64,000 bases of DNA. Origin: Hyphomicrobium_A sp963776675 (GTDB lineage Bacteria > Pseudomonadota > Alphaproteobacteria > Rhizobiales > Hyphomicrobiaceae). Where the stretch lies: assembly GCA_963776675.1 (NCBI GenBank), contig CAVZNR010000049.1, forward strand, positions 258,012-322,011. Direction: 5' to 3'. The notes beneath the pieces were generated by a model. The model was not told where the DNA came from and did not search any database. It saw only the letters and a list, made by a program, of their open reading frames with translations. Made by a program: the position numbers and the translations under genes. How positions within the stretch are numbered: the first letter of the stretch is position 1; each line of letters begins with the position of its first letter. Shown piece by piece: positions 16,629-26,330 of this stretch.

Positions 16629-18167
16629 TCAACCGCCGACGCGGATTTCGGGCTCCCGCTCCAGCAGCTCGGCGAGGGCGGCAAAGCGCCGGCGCAGGCG
16701 CTCTCCGTCGAGCCCGGCGTAGGCTTTGGGAATGGTCAGCACCAGCTTGCCGCCATCATAGCTCAAGGGTGTCTCGTCGATCACACCGGCGACGCCAATC
16801 GACAGCATGTGCGCCGTGCGCACCGCGGCGCCGACGATGCGGGCGCGCTTCTGCACGCGCTTGGACACGATGCTCTTGAGGCGCCCGGACAGATCGTCGT
16901 TGCGGCCCTGACCGGTGCCCACGTGCCGGTAGTAGATCGACAGCGCCAGAAAGATGCGTCCCGGATGATCGATGCCGGCGAGTGCAGCATGCGCCAGCAG
17001 ATTGAGGCTCTGCTCGCCGCGATAGTCGGGGTGCGAGCGCCAGCCGATATCGGAGATGAGGCAGGCGGCGTAGCGCAAGCGCCGCTCATCCGGCGTCTCC
17101 TTAGGCCCGGGCGGCTGGAAGAGGACGTCGGTCCATTTGCACAGCTCCCAGGCGTGCTCGACCGAGCGCGAGCGCAGGCCGGCGAATTCGGCGCAGAAGC
17201 TCAAAAGCGGGTCCTTGCGCCGCTCGTGCGCCGGCAGCAGGCTGAACAGCAGACCTTCGCGAATGCCGAAGGTGGAAAAGACCACCTCGCGCGGCTCCAC
17301 CGCCTTCAGGAGGCGCTCCAACACCAGCGCGCCATACGGTAAAACCTCGCGCCGCGCCCGCGCCAGCTCCTCGATGCCCGACAGCGCGCCGAGCTTCTTG
17401 TTCTTGCGCACGAACTCGCAGAAGGCGATCGCCTCTGCCGTGGGGATCGTATAGCCGTGCGTCACACGCAAGGGATAGGCCGTCTGCTCCATGTGAAGAT
17501 GCGCGAGCGCACGCCAGCTGCCACCGACGGCATAGAAGGGATGGCCCTTGCCGTCGGCGAGCCATGGCACGGCCTCGATCGCGGCGTCGACGAGGGGCTG
17601 CGCCTTCTCGATCTTGGCGCCGCTGGCATCGATGAGACGCAGTCCGCCCACGGGCAGCGTCACGGCCTCCTGCAGCCGGTCTTTGGCGAGCTCGATGAGC
17701 TCCAGGCTGCCACCCCCCAGGTCACCTGCGAGGCCGTCGGCGTTGATGAAGCCCATCATCGTGCCTTGCGCGACGAGCTTGGCCTCCTTTTCTCCCGACA
17801 ACACCTCGATCTTGGCGCCGCACGCCTTCTCGGCTTGCGCGATGAACTCGGAGCCGTCGGCCGCCTCGCGCACGGCGGCGGTCGCAATCGCGCGCACGTT
17901 TTTGACGTCGAGAATGCGAGCGATCGAGCGGAAGCGGCCGAGCGCGGCCAACGCGCGCGTGACGCTCTCCCCGCCCAGGCGGCCCGTGGTGGCAATGGAG
18001 CGGCCGAGACCGCACAAGACCTTCTCGTTGAAGAGCGGGGTGGGGGAGCGGACCGCCCCCTCATAGATGACGAGGCGCACCGAGTTCGACCCGATATCGA
18101 TCACGCCGATAGGTTCGAGCTCCTGAAATCGGCGCCGCTCGCCGAATAACCGCTCCAAGCTCGTCAA
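16629..18167 (-). CDS. ppx: Exopolyphosphatase (Ppx/GppA family)
   Basis: A 512-residue ASKHA-fold phosphatase. The first phosphate loop is GVIDIGSNSVRLVIYEG, the second DLGGGSLELIEL, with the catalytic Glu region AVREAADGSEF between. The C-terminal ~200 residues form the HD-like helical domain found in Ppx. It removes terminal phosphate from polyphosphate, and may also hydrolyse pppGpp. It directly follows ppk (13 bases), a conserved pairing of polyphosphate synthesis and breakdown, so the two are likely co-transcribed. Confidence 0.95.
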   Translation of the reverse strand: MTSLERLFGERRRFQELEPIGVIDIGSNSVRLVIYEGAVRSPTPLFNEKVLCGLGRSIATTGRLGGESVTRALAALGRFRSIARILDVKNVRAIATAAVREAADGSEFIAQAEKACGAKIEVLSGEKEAKLVAQGTMMGFINADGLAGDLGGGSLELIELAKDRLQEAVTLPVGGLRLIDASGAKIEKAQPLVDAAIEAVPWLADGKGHPFYAVGGSWRALAHLHMEQTAYPLRVTHGYTIPTAEAIAFCEFVRKNKKLGALSGIEELARARREVLPYGALVLERLLKAVEPREVVFSTFGIREGLLFSLLPAHERRKDPLLSFCAEFAGLRSRSVEHAWELCKWTDVLFQPPGPKETPDERRLRYAACLISDIGWRSHPDYRGEQSLNLLAHAALAGIDHPGRIFLALSIYYRHVGTGQGRNDDLSGRLKSIVSKRVQKRARIVGAAVRTAHMLSIGVAGVIDETPLSYDGGKLVLTIPKAYAGLDGERLRRRFAALAELLEREPEIRVGG

Positions 18168-18180
18168 GTGCGGCCCCTGA

Positions 18181-20376
18181 CTAGTCTTTGCTGAGCAGGC
18201 TTCGAGGCGGGAAATTCTCCTTCAACGCCTGTCCTCGGCCCGAGAGACTCGGGTTGGTGAGGAAGTATTGATGGGCGTTGAAGATCTCCTCGCCTTTTGC
18301 CGGCCTGATCCGCTCCGAGGAGCCGTCCGACCTTATGAGCCAGCTCTGCTGGTTATCCTTGAGGTTCGCAACCATGATCTGATCGAGAACCTGCTCGTGC
18401 ACGGTCGCGTTGATAATGGGCACCATCGCTTCCACGCGCCGATTGAGGTTGCGCGGCATCATGTCCGCCGAGCTGATATAGACTGCGGCCTTGGACGAAG
18501 GCAGCCCCTCGCCGCGGCCGAAGCAGTAAATGCGCGCGTGCTCGAGGAAGCGACCGACGATGCTCTTGACGCGAATGTTCTCCGACAGCCCCGGGACGCC
18601 CGGGCGCAGACAGCACACGCCGCGCACCACCAGGTCGATCTCCACGCCCGCCTGACTAGCCTCGTAGAGCGTGGTGATGATCTGGCTGTCGACGAGCGCA
18701 TTCATCTTCATCCAAATCGCCGCCGGGCGACCCGCCCTGGCGTGCTCAATCTCCTCGCGGATATGTGCGACGATTCGTTCGCGGATGCCATTGGGGCTGG
18801 CCGCCATGTACTCGAGCTCGGCCGGCTCTCCATAGCCCGTTACGAAATTCAAGATGCGCGTCACGTCGCGTGCGATGGCCGGATCGGTGGTGAACAGCGA
18901 CAAGTCCGTGTAAACGCGCGCCGTTTGCGGATGATAGTTGCCCGTGCCGATGTGGCAGTAGCTGGTGAGCTCGGCTCCCTCGCGCCGGACGATAATGCCG
19001 AGCTTGGCGTGCGTCTTGAGCTCGATGAAACCGTAGACGACGTGCACGCCCGCGTTTTCCAGATCGCGCGCCCAGCGAATGTTGGCTGCCTCGTCGAAGC
19101 GAGCTTTGAGCTCGACGACGGCCGTCACCGACTTGCCCGCCTCCACTGCCTCCTTGAGGGCCTGCACGATGGGGCTGTCGCGCGAGGTGCGGTAGAGCGT
19201 CCACTTGATGGCCATCACGTTGGGATCGGCGACGGCCTGGCGCAGGTACTGCACGACGACGTCGAAGGACTCATAGGGGTGGTGGACGATGATGTCCTTC
19301 TTGCGCACCGCGGCAAAGCAGTCGCTGTTGAACTCGCGAATGCGTTCGGGAAAGCGGCCGACGAACGGCTTGTACAGTAGATCGGGCCGATCGGAGACGA
19401 TGAGCTGCGCCGTATCCGCGAGTGCCAAAAGCCCGTCCTTGACGAACACGGCGTCCTCGCCGACCTCCAGCTCCTCGACCACGAAGCGCTTCAAGCGATT
19501 GGGCATCGCCGCATCGAGCTCGAGGCGGATCACGTGGCCGCGACGGCGGCGTTTGAGCGCGCTTTCGAACGAGCGCACCAGATCCTCGGCTTCCTCCTGC
19601 ACCTCGATGTCACTGTCGCGCAAGACGCGGAAGGCACCCTGGCTCTTGATCTCGAAGCCGGGGAACAGCTCGTCGAGGAACAGTCCGATCATCGTCTCCA
19701 GCCGGATGAAGCGCAGATCGGCGGGGTGGTCGCCGTCGACGTCGCCGATGCGAATGAAGCGTTCAAGCTGACCAGGGAGCGGAATGAGCCCGTTCATCGC
19801 CTTGCCGTCGCTGTTGCGCTGCATCTCGACGACGATCACGAGTCCCCGATTTAGAATGAACGGGAAGGGATGCGCCGGGTCGACGGCGATCGGGGTGAGG
19901 ATGGGGAACATGTGGGTCATGAACAGGCGCTGCAGCCAGCCGCGTTCGGGCGCGCGCAGATCCTTCTGCTCGAGGATCTTGAGGCCGGCTTCCGCCAGCT
20001 TCGCGCGCAGGTCGCGCCAACAGGCTTGCTTGTCGGCGACGAGGCCGGCCGCAAACCGATTGATGGCCCGCAACTGCTGCGGGGGCGTCAGGCCGTCCTG
20101 CGAAATCGTCTGCACGCCGGCCTGCACCTGGCCGTACACGCCCGCGACGCGCACCATGTAGAACTCGTCGAGATTGGCCGCCGAGATCGACAGGAAGCGC
20201 AGGCGCTCGAGCAGCGGGTGATTCTCGTTGGACGCCTCCTCGAGAACGCGGCGGTTGAACTGCAGCCAGGAGAGCTCGCGGTTGTAGAAGCGATCCGGAC
20301 CCTCAGGCGGTCCCGCCTCTACCCGTGCCACCACCTTGGCCGACTTTTCGCGCATTTTGTTCCTGGCGCTTGCCAT
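18181..20376 (-). CDS. ppk: Polyphosphate kinase 1
   Basis: A 731-residue enzyme that builds polyphosphate from ATP. Order: N-terminal helical domain (FYNRELSWLQFNRRVLEEA), middle domain, and two phospholipase-D-like C-terminal domains. The autophosphorylated His lies in FIELKTHAKLGIIVRREG; RNLNRRVEAMVPI near the end is also family-specific. Length is normal. First gene of the ppk-ppx pair; the hdaA stop is 93 bases upstream on the same strand. Confidence 0.97.
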   Translation of the reverse strand: MASARNKMREKSAKVVARVEAGPPEGPDRFYNRELSWLQFNRRVLEEASNENHPLLERLRFLSISAANLDEFYMVRVAGVYGQVQAGVQTISQDGLTPPQQLRAINRFAAGLVADKQACWRDLRAKLAEAGLKILEQKDLRAPERGWLQRLFMTHMFPILTPIAVDPAHPFPFILNRGLVIVVEMQRNSDGKAMNGLIPLPGQLERFIRIGDVDGDHPADLRFIRLETMIGLFLDELFPGFEIKSQGAFRVLRDSDIEVQEEAEDLVRSFESALKRRRRGHVIRLELDAAMPNRLKRFVVEELEVGEDAVFVKDGLLALADTAQLIVSDRPDLLYKPFVGRFPERIREFNSDCFAAVRKKDIIVHHPYESFDVVVQYLRQAVADPNVMAIKWTLYRTSRDSPIVQALKEAVEAGKSVTAVVELKARFDEAANIRWARDLENAGVHVVYGFIELKTHAKLGIIVRREGAELTSYCHIGTGNYHPQTARVYTDLSLFTTDPAIARDVTRILNFVTGYGEPAELEYMAASPNGIRERIVAHIREEIEHARAGRPAAIWMKMNALVDSQIITTLYEASQAGVEIDLVVRGVCCLRPGVPGLSENIRVKSIVGRFLEHARIYCFGRGEGLPSSKAAVYISSADMMPRNLNRRVEAMVPIINATVHEQVLDQIMVANLKDNQQSWLIRSDGSSERIRPAKGEEIFNAHQYFLTNPSLSGRGQALKENFPPRSLLSKD

Positions 20377-20469
20377 CTCAAAGCTCCTCCACTCCGCCGC
20401 TCACGGCAATCAGCGGGCAGAGTGCGACACCTTCATGACATACGCGGCGGACGTTAAGGTTTTCGTCAC

Positions 20470-21189
20470 TCACAATTTTTGGCCCACAGCCTGGCTCGCA
20501 GGCCCGGCTGGGCTTTCTGTGAGCGCCGCCAAGGCCTCCGCCGCCAGGGGACGCGTCACTTTGCGGTGGGTCTCGAGCGCGAGCCGGTCCACCGCCGCGA
20601 CGACGCGACTTGCCGCCTCCATGGAGCGCTCCATGCGGACGCTCAAGAACTCGATCACCGCCGGCTCGACGTTGAGCTGGCGGTCGCAGAACAGCTTGAC
20701 CAGCACCGCCTTGAGCAGGGTCTCGTCGGGCGGTTGCAGCTCGACCACGGGAAGCGCCCTGAGGCGCGAGCGCAGGTCGGGAATACGAAACGTCAGGTCG
20801 CCCGGCGCCTCACGCGAGGTCAGCAGCACAGAAACCGCGCTTTCGCGCGCGCGGTTCAACAGGTGAAAGAGCGCGCGCTCGTCGGCAATCCCGCGATCCA
20901 GATCCTCCACGACAAGCGCGCTGCGCTCGGCCAACGCGGCGACCACACCGTCGGACAGCTCCGCGGCGGGCACGAGATGCGCCGTCGACCGCAAGCGCCA
21001 CACGTTGGCAAGATGGCTCTTGCCCGATCCGCGCGGGCCCACGACCACGGCGGCGGGATGCGGCCAACGCGGCCAGGCATCGATAAGCTCGACCGCGGCC
21101 GCATTGGAGCGGCTGACGAGGAAATCCTCCTCGCCGAGCGCCTGGCGATGCGCGAGGTCGAGGACGAGCTGGCGGGGCGCGGCTGTCAT
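20470..21189 (-). CDS. hdaA: HdaA, DnaA-related regulator of replication initiation
   Basis: A 239-residue AAA+ protein lacking the DnaA DNA-binding domain. Walker A is GPRGSGKSHLANVW, Walker B region LVVEDLDRG, sensor 1 VLLTSREAPGDL, and the box VII/sensor 2 region RSRLRA...ERSMEAASRVVAAVD. In alphaproteobacteria HdaA works with the sliding clamp to make DnaA hydrolyse ATP; a clamp-binding-like QLVLDL occurs at residues 7-12. Its ATG overlaps the perM stop (ATGA), so the two are translationally coupled, as in related genomes. Confidence 0.93.
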   Translation of the reverse strand: MTAAPRQLVLDLAHRQALGEEDFLVSRSNAAAVELIDAWPRWPHPAAVVVGPRGSGKSHLANVWRLRSTAHLVPAAELSDGVVAALAERSALVVEDLDRGIADERALFHLLNRARESAVSVLLTSREAPGDLTFRIPDLRSRLRALPVVELQPPDETLLKAVLVKLFCDRQLNVEPAVIEFLSVRMERSMEAASRVVAAVDRLALETHRKVTRPLAAEALAALTESPAGPASQAVGQKL

Positions 21190-22310
21190 GATGCGGATCG
21201 GGTCTCGGTGGGCGGCGCTACCGGTGCTGGCTCCTCACCTCGGTAGACGCCGCTTGATAGATAGACACTGAGCGCAAAGCGCACCAGAACGCCGACCGCC
21301 GCAGCGATCGGCACGGCGACCAGCACGCCGACGAACCCGAACAGGTAGCTGAATACGAACAGCGAGAAGATCAGCCATACCGGGTGCAGCCCGATCTTGG
21401 AGCCGACGATGGTGGGGCTGAGGAACCCGGCGTCGAGCACCTGCGCGCCAATGAAGATGCCGACGACGATGACAATGGGCAGGAGATCGGGCCAGAACTG
21501 TACCACCGCTATGGTGGTGGCGGTGATGAGGCCCAGCGCCCAGCCGACGAAGGGAACGAAGCTCATGAGGCCGGTGCCGAGCCCGACCAGCAGCCCGTAT
21601 TTGAGGCCGGCCGCCGTCAGGCACAACGCGTAGTAGACGGCGAGCACGAAGCACACGGTGCCCTGCCCACGAATAAAGGCCGACACCGCCGCATTGATGT
21701 CTCCGGCCAAGCGACGCAGCGTCGGTGCGTGCTCGCGCGGAAGCCAGGAATCGATCTTGGCGAGCATCGGATACCAATCGATCAGCACGTAGAACACGAC
21801 GAGCGGCGTCACCAGGAGAAGAGAGAGAAAGTTGAACAGCGCCAGCCCCTGGCTCCACAGCGAGCCCGCCAGCGCACCGGCAAGGCTCGCCCAGTTATCC
21901 GAAAGCGCCTCCGAGGCGCGGTTAAGGCCACTCTCGAACTCGGCGTAGTGGCTGCCGAGCTGCGTGCGCGCCCACGCATCGAGCAGCGTGCGCAGGCGGC
22001 TCAGCTCCTCGGGCAGCGTCACGGCGAACTCCTGGGCCTGGGTCAGCAGCAACGGAACCAGGAGCACCAGGGCCGCCGCGATGGCGCACACGAACGCCGC
22101 AACGATCAGCACGGCTGCGAGCCATCGGGGCAGGCCCCAGCGCGCGAGCCCGTCAGCGGCGGGATTGAGAAAATAGGCAATCACGATGCCGGCGACGAAC
22201 GGCAGCAAGACCGGCCGGAGCAGCCCGATCGCCAGCACGAGCAACAAGGCCGCCGTGAGCCAGAACAGCACCTGTCGCTCGATACGCATTGCCCGGGCCC
22301 TCCCCTCCAA
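21186..22310 (-). CDS. AI-2E family transporter (PerM-like)
   Basis: A 374-residue inner-membrane protein with about eight helices in the usual 3 + long loop + 5 layout. Landmarks: FVAGIVIAYFLNPAADGLARWG, the helical periplasmic insert (residues ~90-150), and GLGTGLMSFVPFVGWALGLI and LLVGLGTGLMSFVPFVG-type Gly motif typical of the family. Substrate in this clade is not established. Upstream partner of hdaA. Confidence 0.92.
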   Translation of the reverse strand: MEGRARAMRIERQVLFWLTAALLLVLAIGLLRPVLLPFVAGIVIAYFLNPAADGLARWGLPRWLAAVLIVAAFVCAIAAALVLLVPLLLTQAQEFAVTLPEELSRLRTLLDAWARTQLGSHYAEFESGLNRASEALSDNWASLAGALAGSLWSQGLALFNFLSLLLVTPLVVFYVLIDWYPMLAKIDSWLPREHAPTLRRLAGDINAAVSAFIRGQGTVCFVLAVYYALCLTAAGLKYGLLVGLGTGLMSFVPFVGWALGLITATTIAVVQFWPDLLPIVIVVGIFIGAQVLDAGFLSPTIVGSKIGLHPVWLIFSLFVFSYLFGFVGVLVAVPIAAAVGVLVRFALSVYLSSGVYRGEEPAPVAPPTETRSAS

Positions 22311-22325
22311 CGCTCAGGAAGACCG

Positions 22326-22880
22326 CTATTCGCCGGCCTCCGTCGATTCATACCCGGACATATGTAGCAGCCAACCGTGCAAATAGGCAGCAAGGGAAGC
22401 GATCGTGAGCGCGCCCGTCACCCATATGAGCACGAGGCGCACGATGCCGAGGCCCAAGCCGAAGCCTTCGTCCGCCAACACTGTACCCGCCAGCACGATC
22501 TGCGACACCGTGTTGGCCTTGCTGACGACAAGAGGGCGGATGCGCACTGGATTGCCCAGGAGCCAAGACAGGATGATCGCGATGACGATCAGGATGTCGC
22601 GCGAGACGACGGCGATCACCAGCCACAGCGGCAGCTCCCCGCCGACGCCAAGGGCGAGAAAAATGCAAACGATCAAAAGCTTGTCGGCGAGTGGATCGAG
22701 ATAGGCGCCGAGCTCGGTCGCCCAGCCGTAGGTCTTGGCGAGATAGCCGTCGACCCCGTCGGAGATCCCCGCCACGATAAAGGCAAAGAAGGCGGCCTGC
22801 GTCTGCCCGGTCACGAGCAGCCAGAACACAAGCGGCACCAGGATCACCCGGCCAAGCGTGATGAGATTGGGAATGTTCAA
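22326..22880 (-). CDS. CDP-alcohol phosphatidyltransferase family protein
   Basis: About 184 residues from TTG 22880 (the family normally starts NIPNLITLGR). The catalytic motif reads SDGVDGYLAK-x8-LGAYLDPLADK, i.e. DGxxDGxxAK-x8-G-x3-D-x3-D; Lys replaces the usual Arg. Several membrane helices follow. It transfers a CDP-linked phosphatidyl group to an alcohol, probably glycerol-3-phosphate or phosphatidylglycerol; which one cannot be told from sequence. The frame can extend to ATG 22970, but the extra residues are not family-like. Stop lies 15 bases from the perM start. Confidence 0.9.
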   Translation of the reverse strand: MNIPNLITLGRVILVPLVFWLLVTGQTQAAFFAFIVAGISDGVDGYLAKTYGWATELGAYLDPLADKLLIVCIFLALGVGGELPLWLVIAVVSRDILIVIAIILSWLLGNPVRIRPLVVSKANTVSQIVLAGTVLADEGFGLGLGIVRLVLIWVTGALTIASLAAYLHGWLLHMSGYESTEAGE

Positions 22881-23017
22881 GGCGCGTTCCGTTGTCCGTT
22901 CGTTTTTGGGTGCCGCCCAACTCCTGTTGATTGGCACCAGGATAAATTTTACCCGGGAAAGAAGTGCCAAAAACCTTCGCGCCGCGCCAGAGCGGCAAAA
23001 ACGGCAGAATCACCGAG

Positions 23018-24112
23018 TTAGTAGCCTGAGCGCAGCACCCACATGCCGCCCCCGCCCTCCAGGGTGAGCCCTTGGCTGCGGAGCGCTGCGGCGAGCGCCG
23101 GGGCCCCGCCCGGATAGCGCAGCTTGAGGCCGGCGCTCTGGGCCGATTCCGCCTCGATCCTCAAGTCATTGAGCTCGGGTAGCCCCAAAAGGCGCCGGCG
23201 CATATCGCTCCACTCGCCCAGGCTCGCGTAGCGCGCCTCTATGGCGACCTGCTCACCGTAAACGGCGGCGCCGGCGCCGGACTTGACCGCCTTCCAGCGG
23301 CCTTCCAGCACGCCCTGGCCCACGACGGCGGCAAACTCCATGGCGTAGCCCATGTCACCGTCGAACACCTTGTAGTTGCGCTTGAGATTGAGCGGACCCA
23401 CCGCGTCGATGCCGACGAGCGTCACGTGCAAGCGGTTCGCGGCAGCGTCCGGCTCCGCGATTGCGACCACGACGTAGGGCTTTCCGTACTCGCCGGCGAG
23501 GATGCGCTCGCCGCCGCGCCCTTCTATGAGCATCTTCAGCGTGTCGGCGTGGATCTGCGGCTTCAGACGCTGCAGGTCCAAAGGCGTCAGCGTATGCTCC
23601 AGGTCGAGGCTCTTCCACATCCCGGTCCACGCGCGCGCCGCCGCGCCGCTGTCGACCGCTCCTTCGGCGTTGCGCACCACGGGCACGACGATCACCTCGC
23701 GCGCCTGCTCCTCGACGAAGGGGATGCCTTCCTGCTGCAGGACGGCGCGCACCGACTCGGGCCGGAAGGAAAAGTCGAGGCTGGCGATGTAGCGTGTCGA
23801 CGAGTTGCGTTCGGAGCGGACCGATACGCCTTCGAAGAAGTCGGACGAGCGCAGAGCGGAGAGCCGCTTCAGGCGGTCGTAGTCGGTGACCGGAACCACG
23901 CGCTTCAGAAGCGAGCGAAAGGCGGACTGCTGGCCGTCGGCCAGGGCCTTCTCCTTGGCGGCCACCGCGTTGGCGGCCTGCGCATCGACGGGATAGTTAC
24001 CGACCGTATAAACGTCGTCGTTGCGGGCCGAGTTGGGCGCCGCAAAAGCCGCAGCGCACGCGGCCGACAAAGCGACCCCCGCCAAGCTCGCGCACAGAAT
24101 TCGCTTCATCAT
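23018..24112 (-). CDS. DUF2066 secreted protein
   Basis: About 364 residues from ATG 24112 (or 24109); signal peptide ends AAAFAA. The family signature ALADGQQSAFRSLLKRVVP occurs near residue 45, with a repeat-like fold to the end. The product is probably periplasmic. It is the neighbour of purM, divergently transcribed across a 164-base gap, a gene order seen widely in Hyphomicrobiales. Function is unknown. Confidence 0.88.
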   Translation of the reverse strand: MMKRILCASLAGVALSAACAAAFAAPNSARNDDVYTVGNYPVDAQAANAVAAKEKALADGQQSAFRSLLKRVVPVTDYDRLKRLSALRSSDFFEGVSVRSERNSSTRYIASLDFSFRPESVRAVLQQEGIPFVEEQAREVIVVPVVRNAEGAVDSGAAARAWTGMWKSLDLEHTLTPLDLQRLKPQIHADTLKMLIEGRGGERILAGEYGKPYVVVAIAEPDAAANRLHVTLVGIDAVGPLNLKRNYKVFDGDMGYAMEFAAVVGQGVLEGRWKAVKSGAGAAVYGEQVAIEARYASLGEWSDMRRRLLGLPELNDLRIEAESAQSAGLKLRYPGGAPALAAALRSQGLTLEGGGGMWVLRSGY

Positions 24113-24276
24113 GGCCCGCACGCGCCTCTCCCTGCCCCTCCGGGACTTGCCGAAGCCCAGAATCCTCACGACTATCGTCACGATCATCGCCGCGTGTTGC
24201 GCTCACTCCGGCGAAGCTGCTAGGACGGCCGCAATCTCCGGCGGGCAATGGGGCGAAAGTTGGGTTCCAAGGTCAC

Positions 24277-25392
24277 ATGACAGAGCCTGCCGCCAAAGGC
24301 AACCCGATCTCCTACCGCGATGCCGGGGTCGATATCGACGCCGGCAACAAGCTGGTCGAGGCCATCAAGCCGCTCGCCAAGGCGACGCGGCGGGCGGGCG
24401 CAGATGCCGACCTCGGCGGTTTCGGCGCGCTATTCGACCTGAAAAGCGCCGGCTACCACGATCCCATCCTGGTGGCGGCGACCGACGGTGTCGGAACCAA
24501 GCTCAGAATCGCGATTGAGACGGGGCGTCATGCCACCATCGGCATCGACCTTGTCGCCATGTGCGTCAACGATCTGGTCGTGCAGGGCGCCGAGCCTCTT
24601 TTCTTTCTCGACTACTTCGCCTGCGGGAAGCTCGATGTGGCGGCGGCAAAGGAGGTGATCGCCGGCATTGCGGAAGGCTGTCGCCAGGCGGGTTGCGCGC
24701 TGATCGGCGGCGAGACCGCCGAGATGCCGGGCATGTATGCGGCGAAGGACTACGATCTTGCAGGTTTCGCCGTCGGCGCGGCCGAGCGCGGGCTCATCCT
24801 GCCGCGCAGCGACGTGGGCGTGGGCGACGTACTGATCGGGCTCGCCTCCTCGGGCGTGCACTCCAACGGCTATTCTCTGGTGCGACGGCTGGTCACCGAA
24901 GCAGGACTCGCCTGGGCCGCGCCCGCGCCGTTCGCAACGGATGGGTCTCTTGCAGAGGTGCTGCTGGCGCCGACGCGCATCTACGTCAAGCCGGTGCTTG
25001 CGGCGATCGAGGCAACCGGCGGCCCCGAAGGCGCCATCAAGGCGCTGGCGCACATCACCGGCGGCGGGCTCACCGAGAACCTGCCGCGCGTGCTGCCCGA
25101 CACGGTTGCCGCGCATATCGATCTGTCGGCGATCACACCACCACCCGTTTTCGGCTGGCTCGCCGAGACCGGACATCTCGACGATGCGGAAATGCTCAAG
25201 ACTTTCAACTGCGGTATCGGCATGATCGTGGTGGCCGCAAAGAACGAGGCCGACGCAGTGCTCACAGCCCTGCACGAGGCGGGCGAGACACCGGCCGTGA
25301 TCGGCGAGATCACCGCACCAAGCGGCGCCAAGAGCGATGCCAAAGGCAAAGGCGGCGCCTGGGCGGTCACCTACGCGGGAACGTTGCGCTAA
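24277..25392 (+). CDS. purM: Phosphoribosylformylglycinamidine cyclo-ligase (AIR synthetase)
   Basis: A 371-residue enzyme making AIR from FGAM with ATP in purine synthesis. Visible signatures: YRDAGVDIDAGNKLVE, ATDGVGTKLRIA, DLVAMCVNDLVVQGAEPLFF and GGETAEMPGMY, then the C-terminal HITGGGLTENLPRVLP. Length is normal. purN, the GAR transformylase, lies 3.7 kb downstream, so purM and purN are separated here by four other plus- or minus-strand genes. Confidence 0.97.
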   Translation: MTEPAAKGNPISYRDAGVDIDAGNKLVEAIKPLAKATRRAGADADLGGFGALFDLKSAGYHDPILVAATDGVGTKLRIAIETGRHATIGIDLVAMCVNDLVVQGAEPLFFLDYFACGKLDVAAAKEVIAGIAEGCRQAGCALIGGETAEMPGMYAAKDYDLAGFAVGAAERGLILPRSDVGVGDVLIGLASSGVHSNGYSLVRRLVTEAGLAWAAPAPFATDGSLAEVLLAPTRIYVKPVLAAIEATGGPEGAIKALAHITGGGLTENLPRVLPDTVAAHIDLSAITPPPVFGWLAETGHLDDAEMLKTFNCGIGMIVVAAKNEADAVLTALHEAGETPAVIGEITAPSGAKSDAKGKGGAWAVTYAGTLR

Positions 25393-25442
25393 GCTCGCGT
25401 CCGGGGCAGCACGAGGCACGCCCCGCGCGGATGGGGTCCGGC

Positions 25443-26189
25443 ATGGAAGTGGGCATCGTCTACGTGTTCGTCGCTGCCGTGATCACGGCAGTGGCGACAG
25501 GCCTGGGCGCCCTTCCTTTTGTGTTCGTGAGACACATCAGCAATTGGTGGCTCGGCATTGCCAATGCCGCGGCAGGAGGGCTCATGCTGGGGGCGAGCCA
25601 CAACCTGATCTCGGAAGGCACCAAGCTCGCGCCCAATCGCGTGCTCGCCGGCATCCTGATCGGGCTTGCTGCCATCGTCGTCAGCAACCGGCTGCTGCGC
25701 CGGCGCGGTCCCGTCGATATCGCCAACCTGCATGGCGACGGCGCGGCAAAGGCACTGCTCATCCTCGGCGTCATGACGGCGCATTCGTTCGCGGAAGGCA
25801 TCGGGGTCGGCGTATCTTTCGCCGGCACTAAGGAGCTCGGCGTCTTCATCACGACGGCGATCGCTATCCACAATATTCCCGAAGGCCTCGCCATCTGCCT
25901 GGTGCTGATCCCCCGCGGCACGCCGGTTTGGAAGGCATCGTTGTGGAGCATCTTCACGAGTTTGCCCCAGCCGCTGATGGCGGTGCCGGCCTTCATATTC
26001 GTGCTCACGTTCCAGCCGCTGCTGCCGGTGGGGCTGGGCATAGCTGCCGGCGCGATGATCTGGATGGTTTTCGCCGAGCTGATCCCCGACGCCGTGGAAA
26101 AGACCTCCGGCGGGGCCGTGGGCATCGTCGTGACGCTCGCTATGGTAGCGTTATGGGCGTTTCAGCAATTCCTTCTCGGTCACGGTTAG
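25443..26189 (+). CDS. ZIP-family metal transporter
   Basis: A 248-residue inner-membrane protein with about eight helices. The metal path carries the ZIP motifs AHSFAEGIGVG and IHNIPEGLA; the second is the canonical HNxPEG. It probably imports zinc or another divalent metal. ATG 25443 with GGGG five bases before it is preferred; the frame is open far upstream through purM in another frame and that extension is spurious. It follows purM by 50 bases and may share its transcript. Confidence 0.9.
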   Translation: MEVGIVYVFVAAVITAVATGLGALPFVFVRHISNWWLGIANAAAGGLMLGASHNLISEGTKLAPNRVLAGILIGLAAIVVSNRLLRRRGPVDIANLHGDGAAKALLILGVMTAHSFAEGIGVGVSFAGTKELGVFITTAIAIHNIPEGLAICLVLIPRGTPVWKASLWSIFTSLPQPLMAVPAFIFVLTFQPLLPVGLGIAAGAMIWMVFAELIPDAVEKTSGGAVGIVVTLAMVALWAFQQFLLGHG

Positions 26190-26330
26190 GTGTTGGTGTT
26201 GTTGTCTTAAACCTCGCCGGCTATCTCACACTCATGACTTTGACATTCGATACAGTGGTCTCTCACTGCTGAGCTGAAACAGCGCACGCACGCCGACACT
26301 TTGGAACCCGCCGCAAATAGCACGGAGCGC

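Noticed and set aside
24561..26189. Open frame apparently fusing a purM-region segment to the ZIP transporter
   Set aside because: The first ~290 residues are an Arg-rich wrong-frame reading of purM; the ZIP protein has its own start at 25443.
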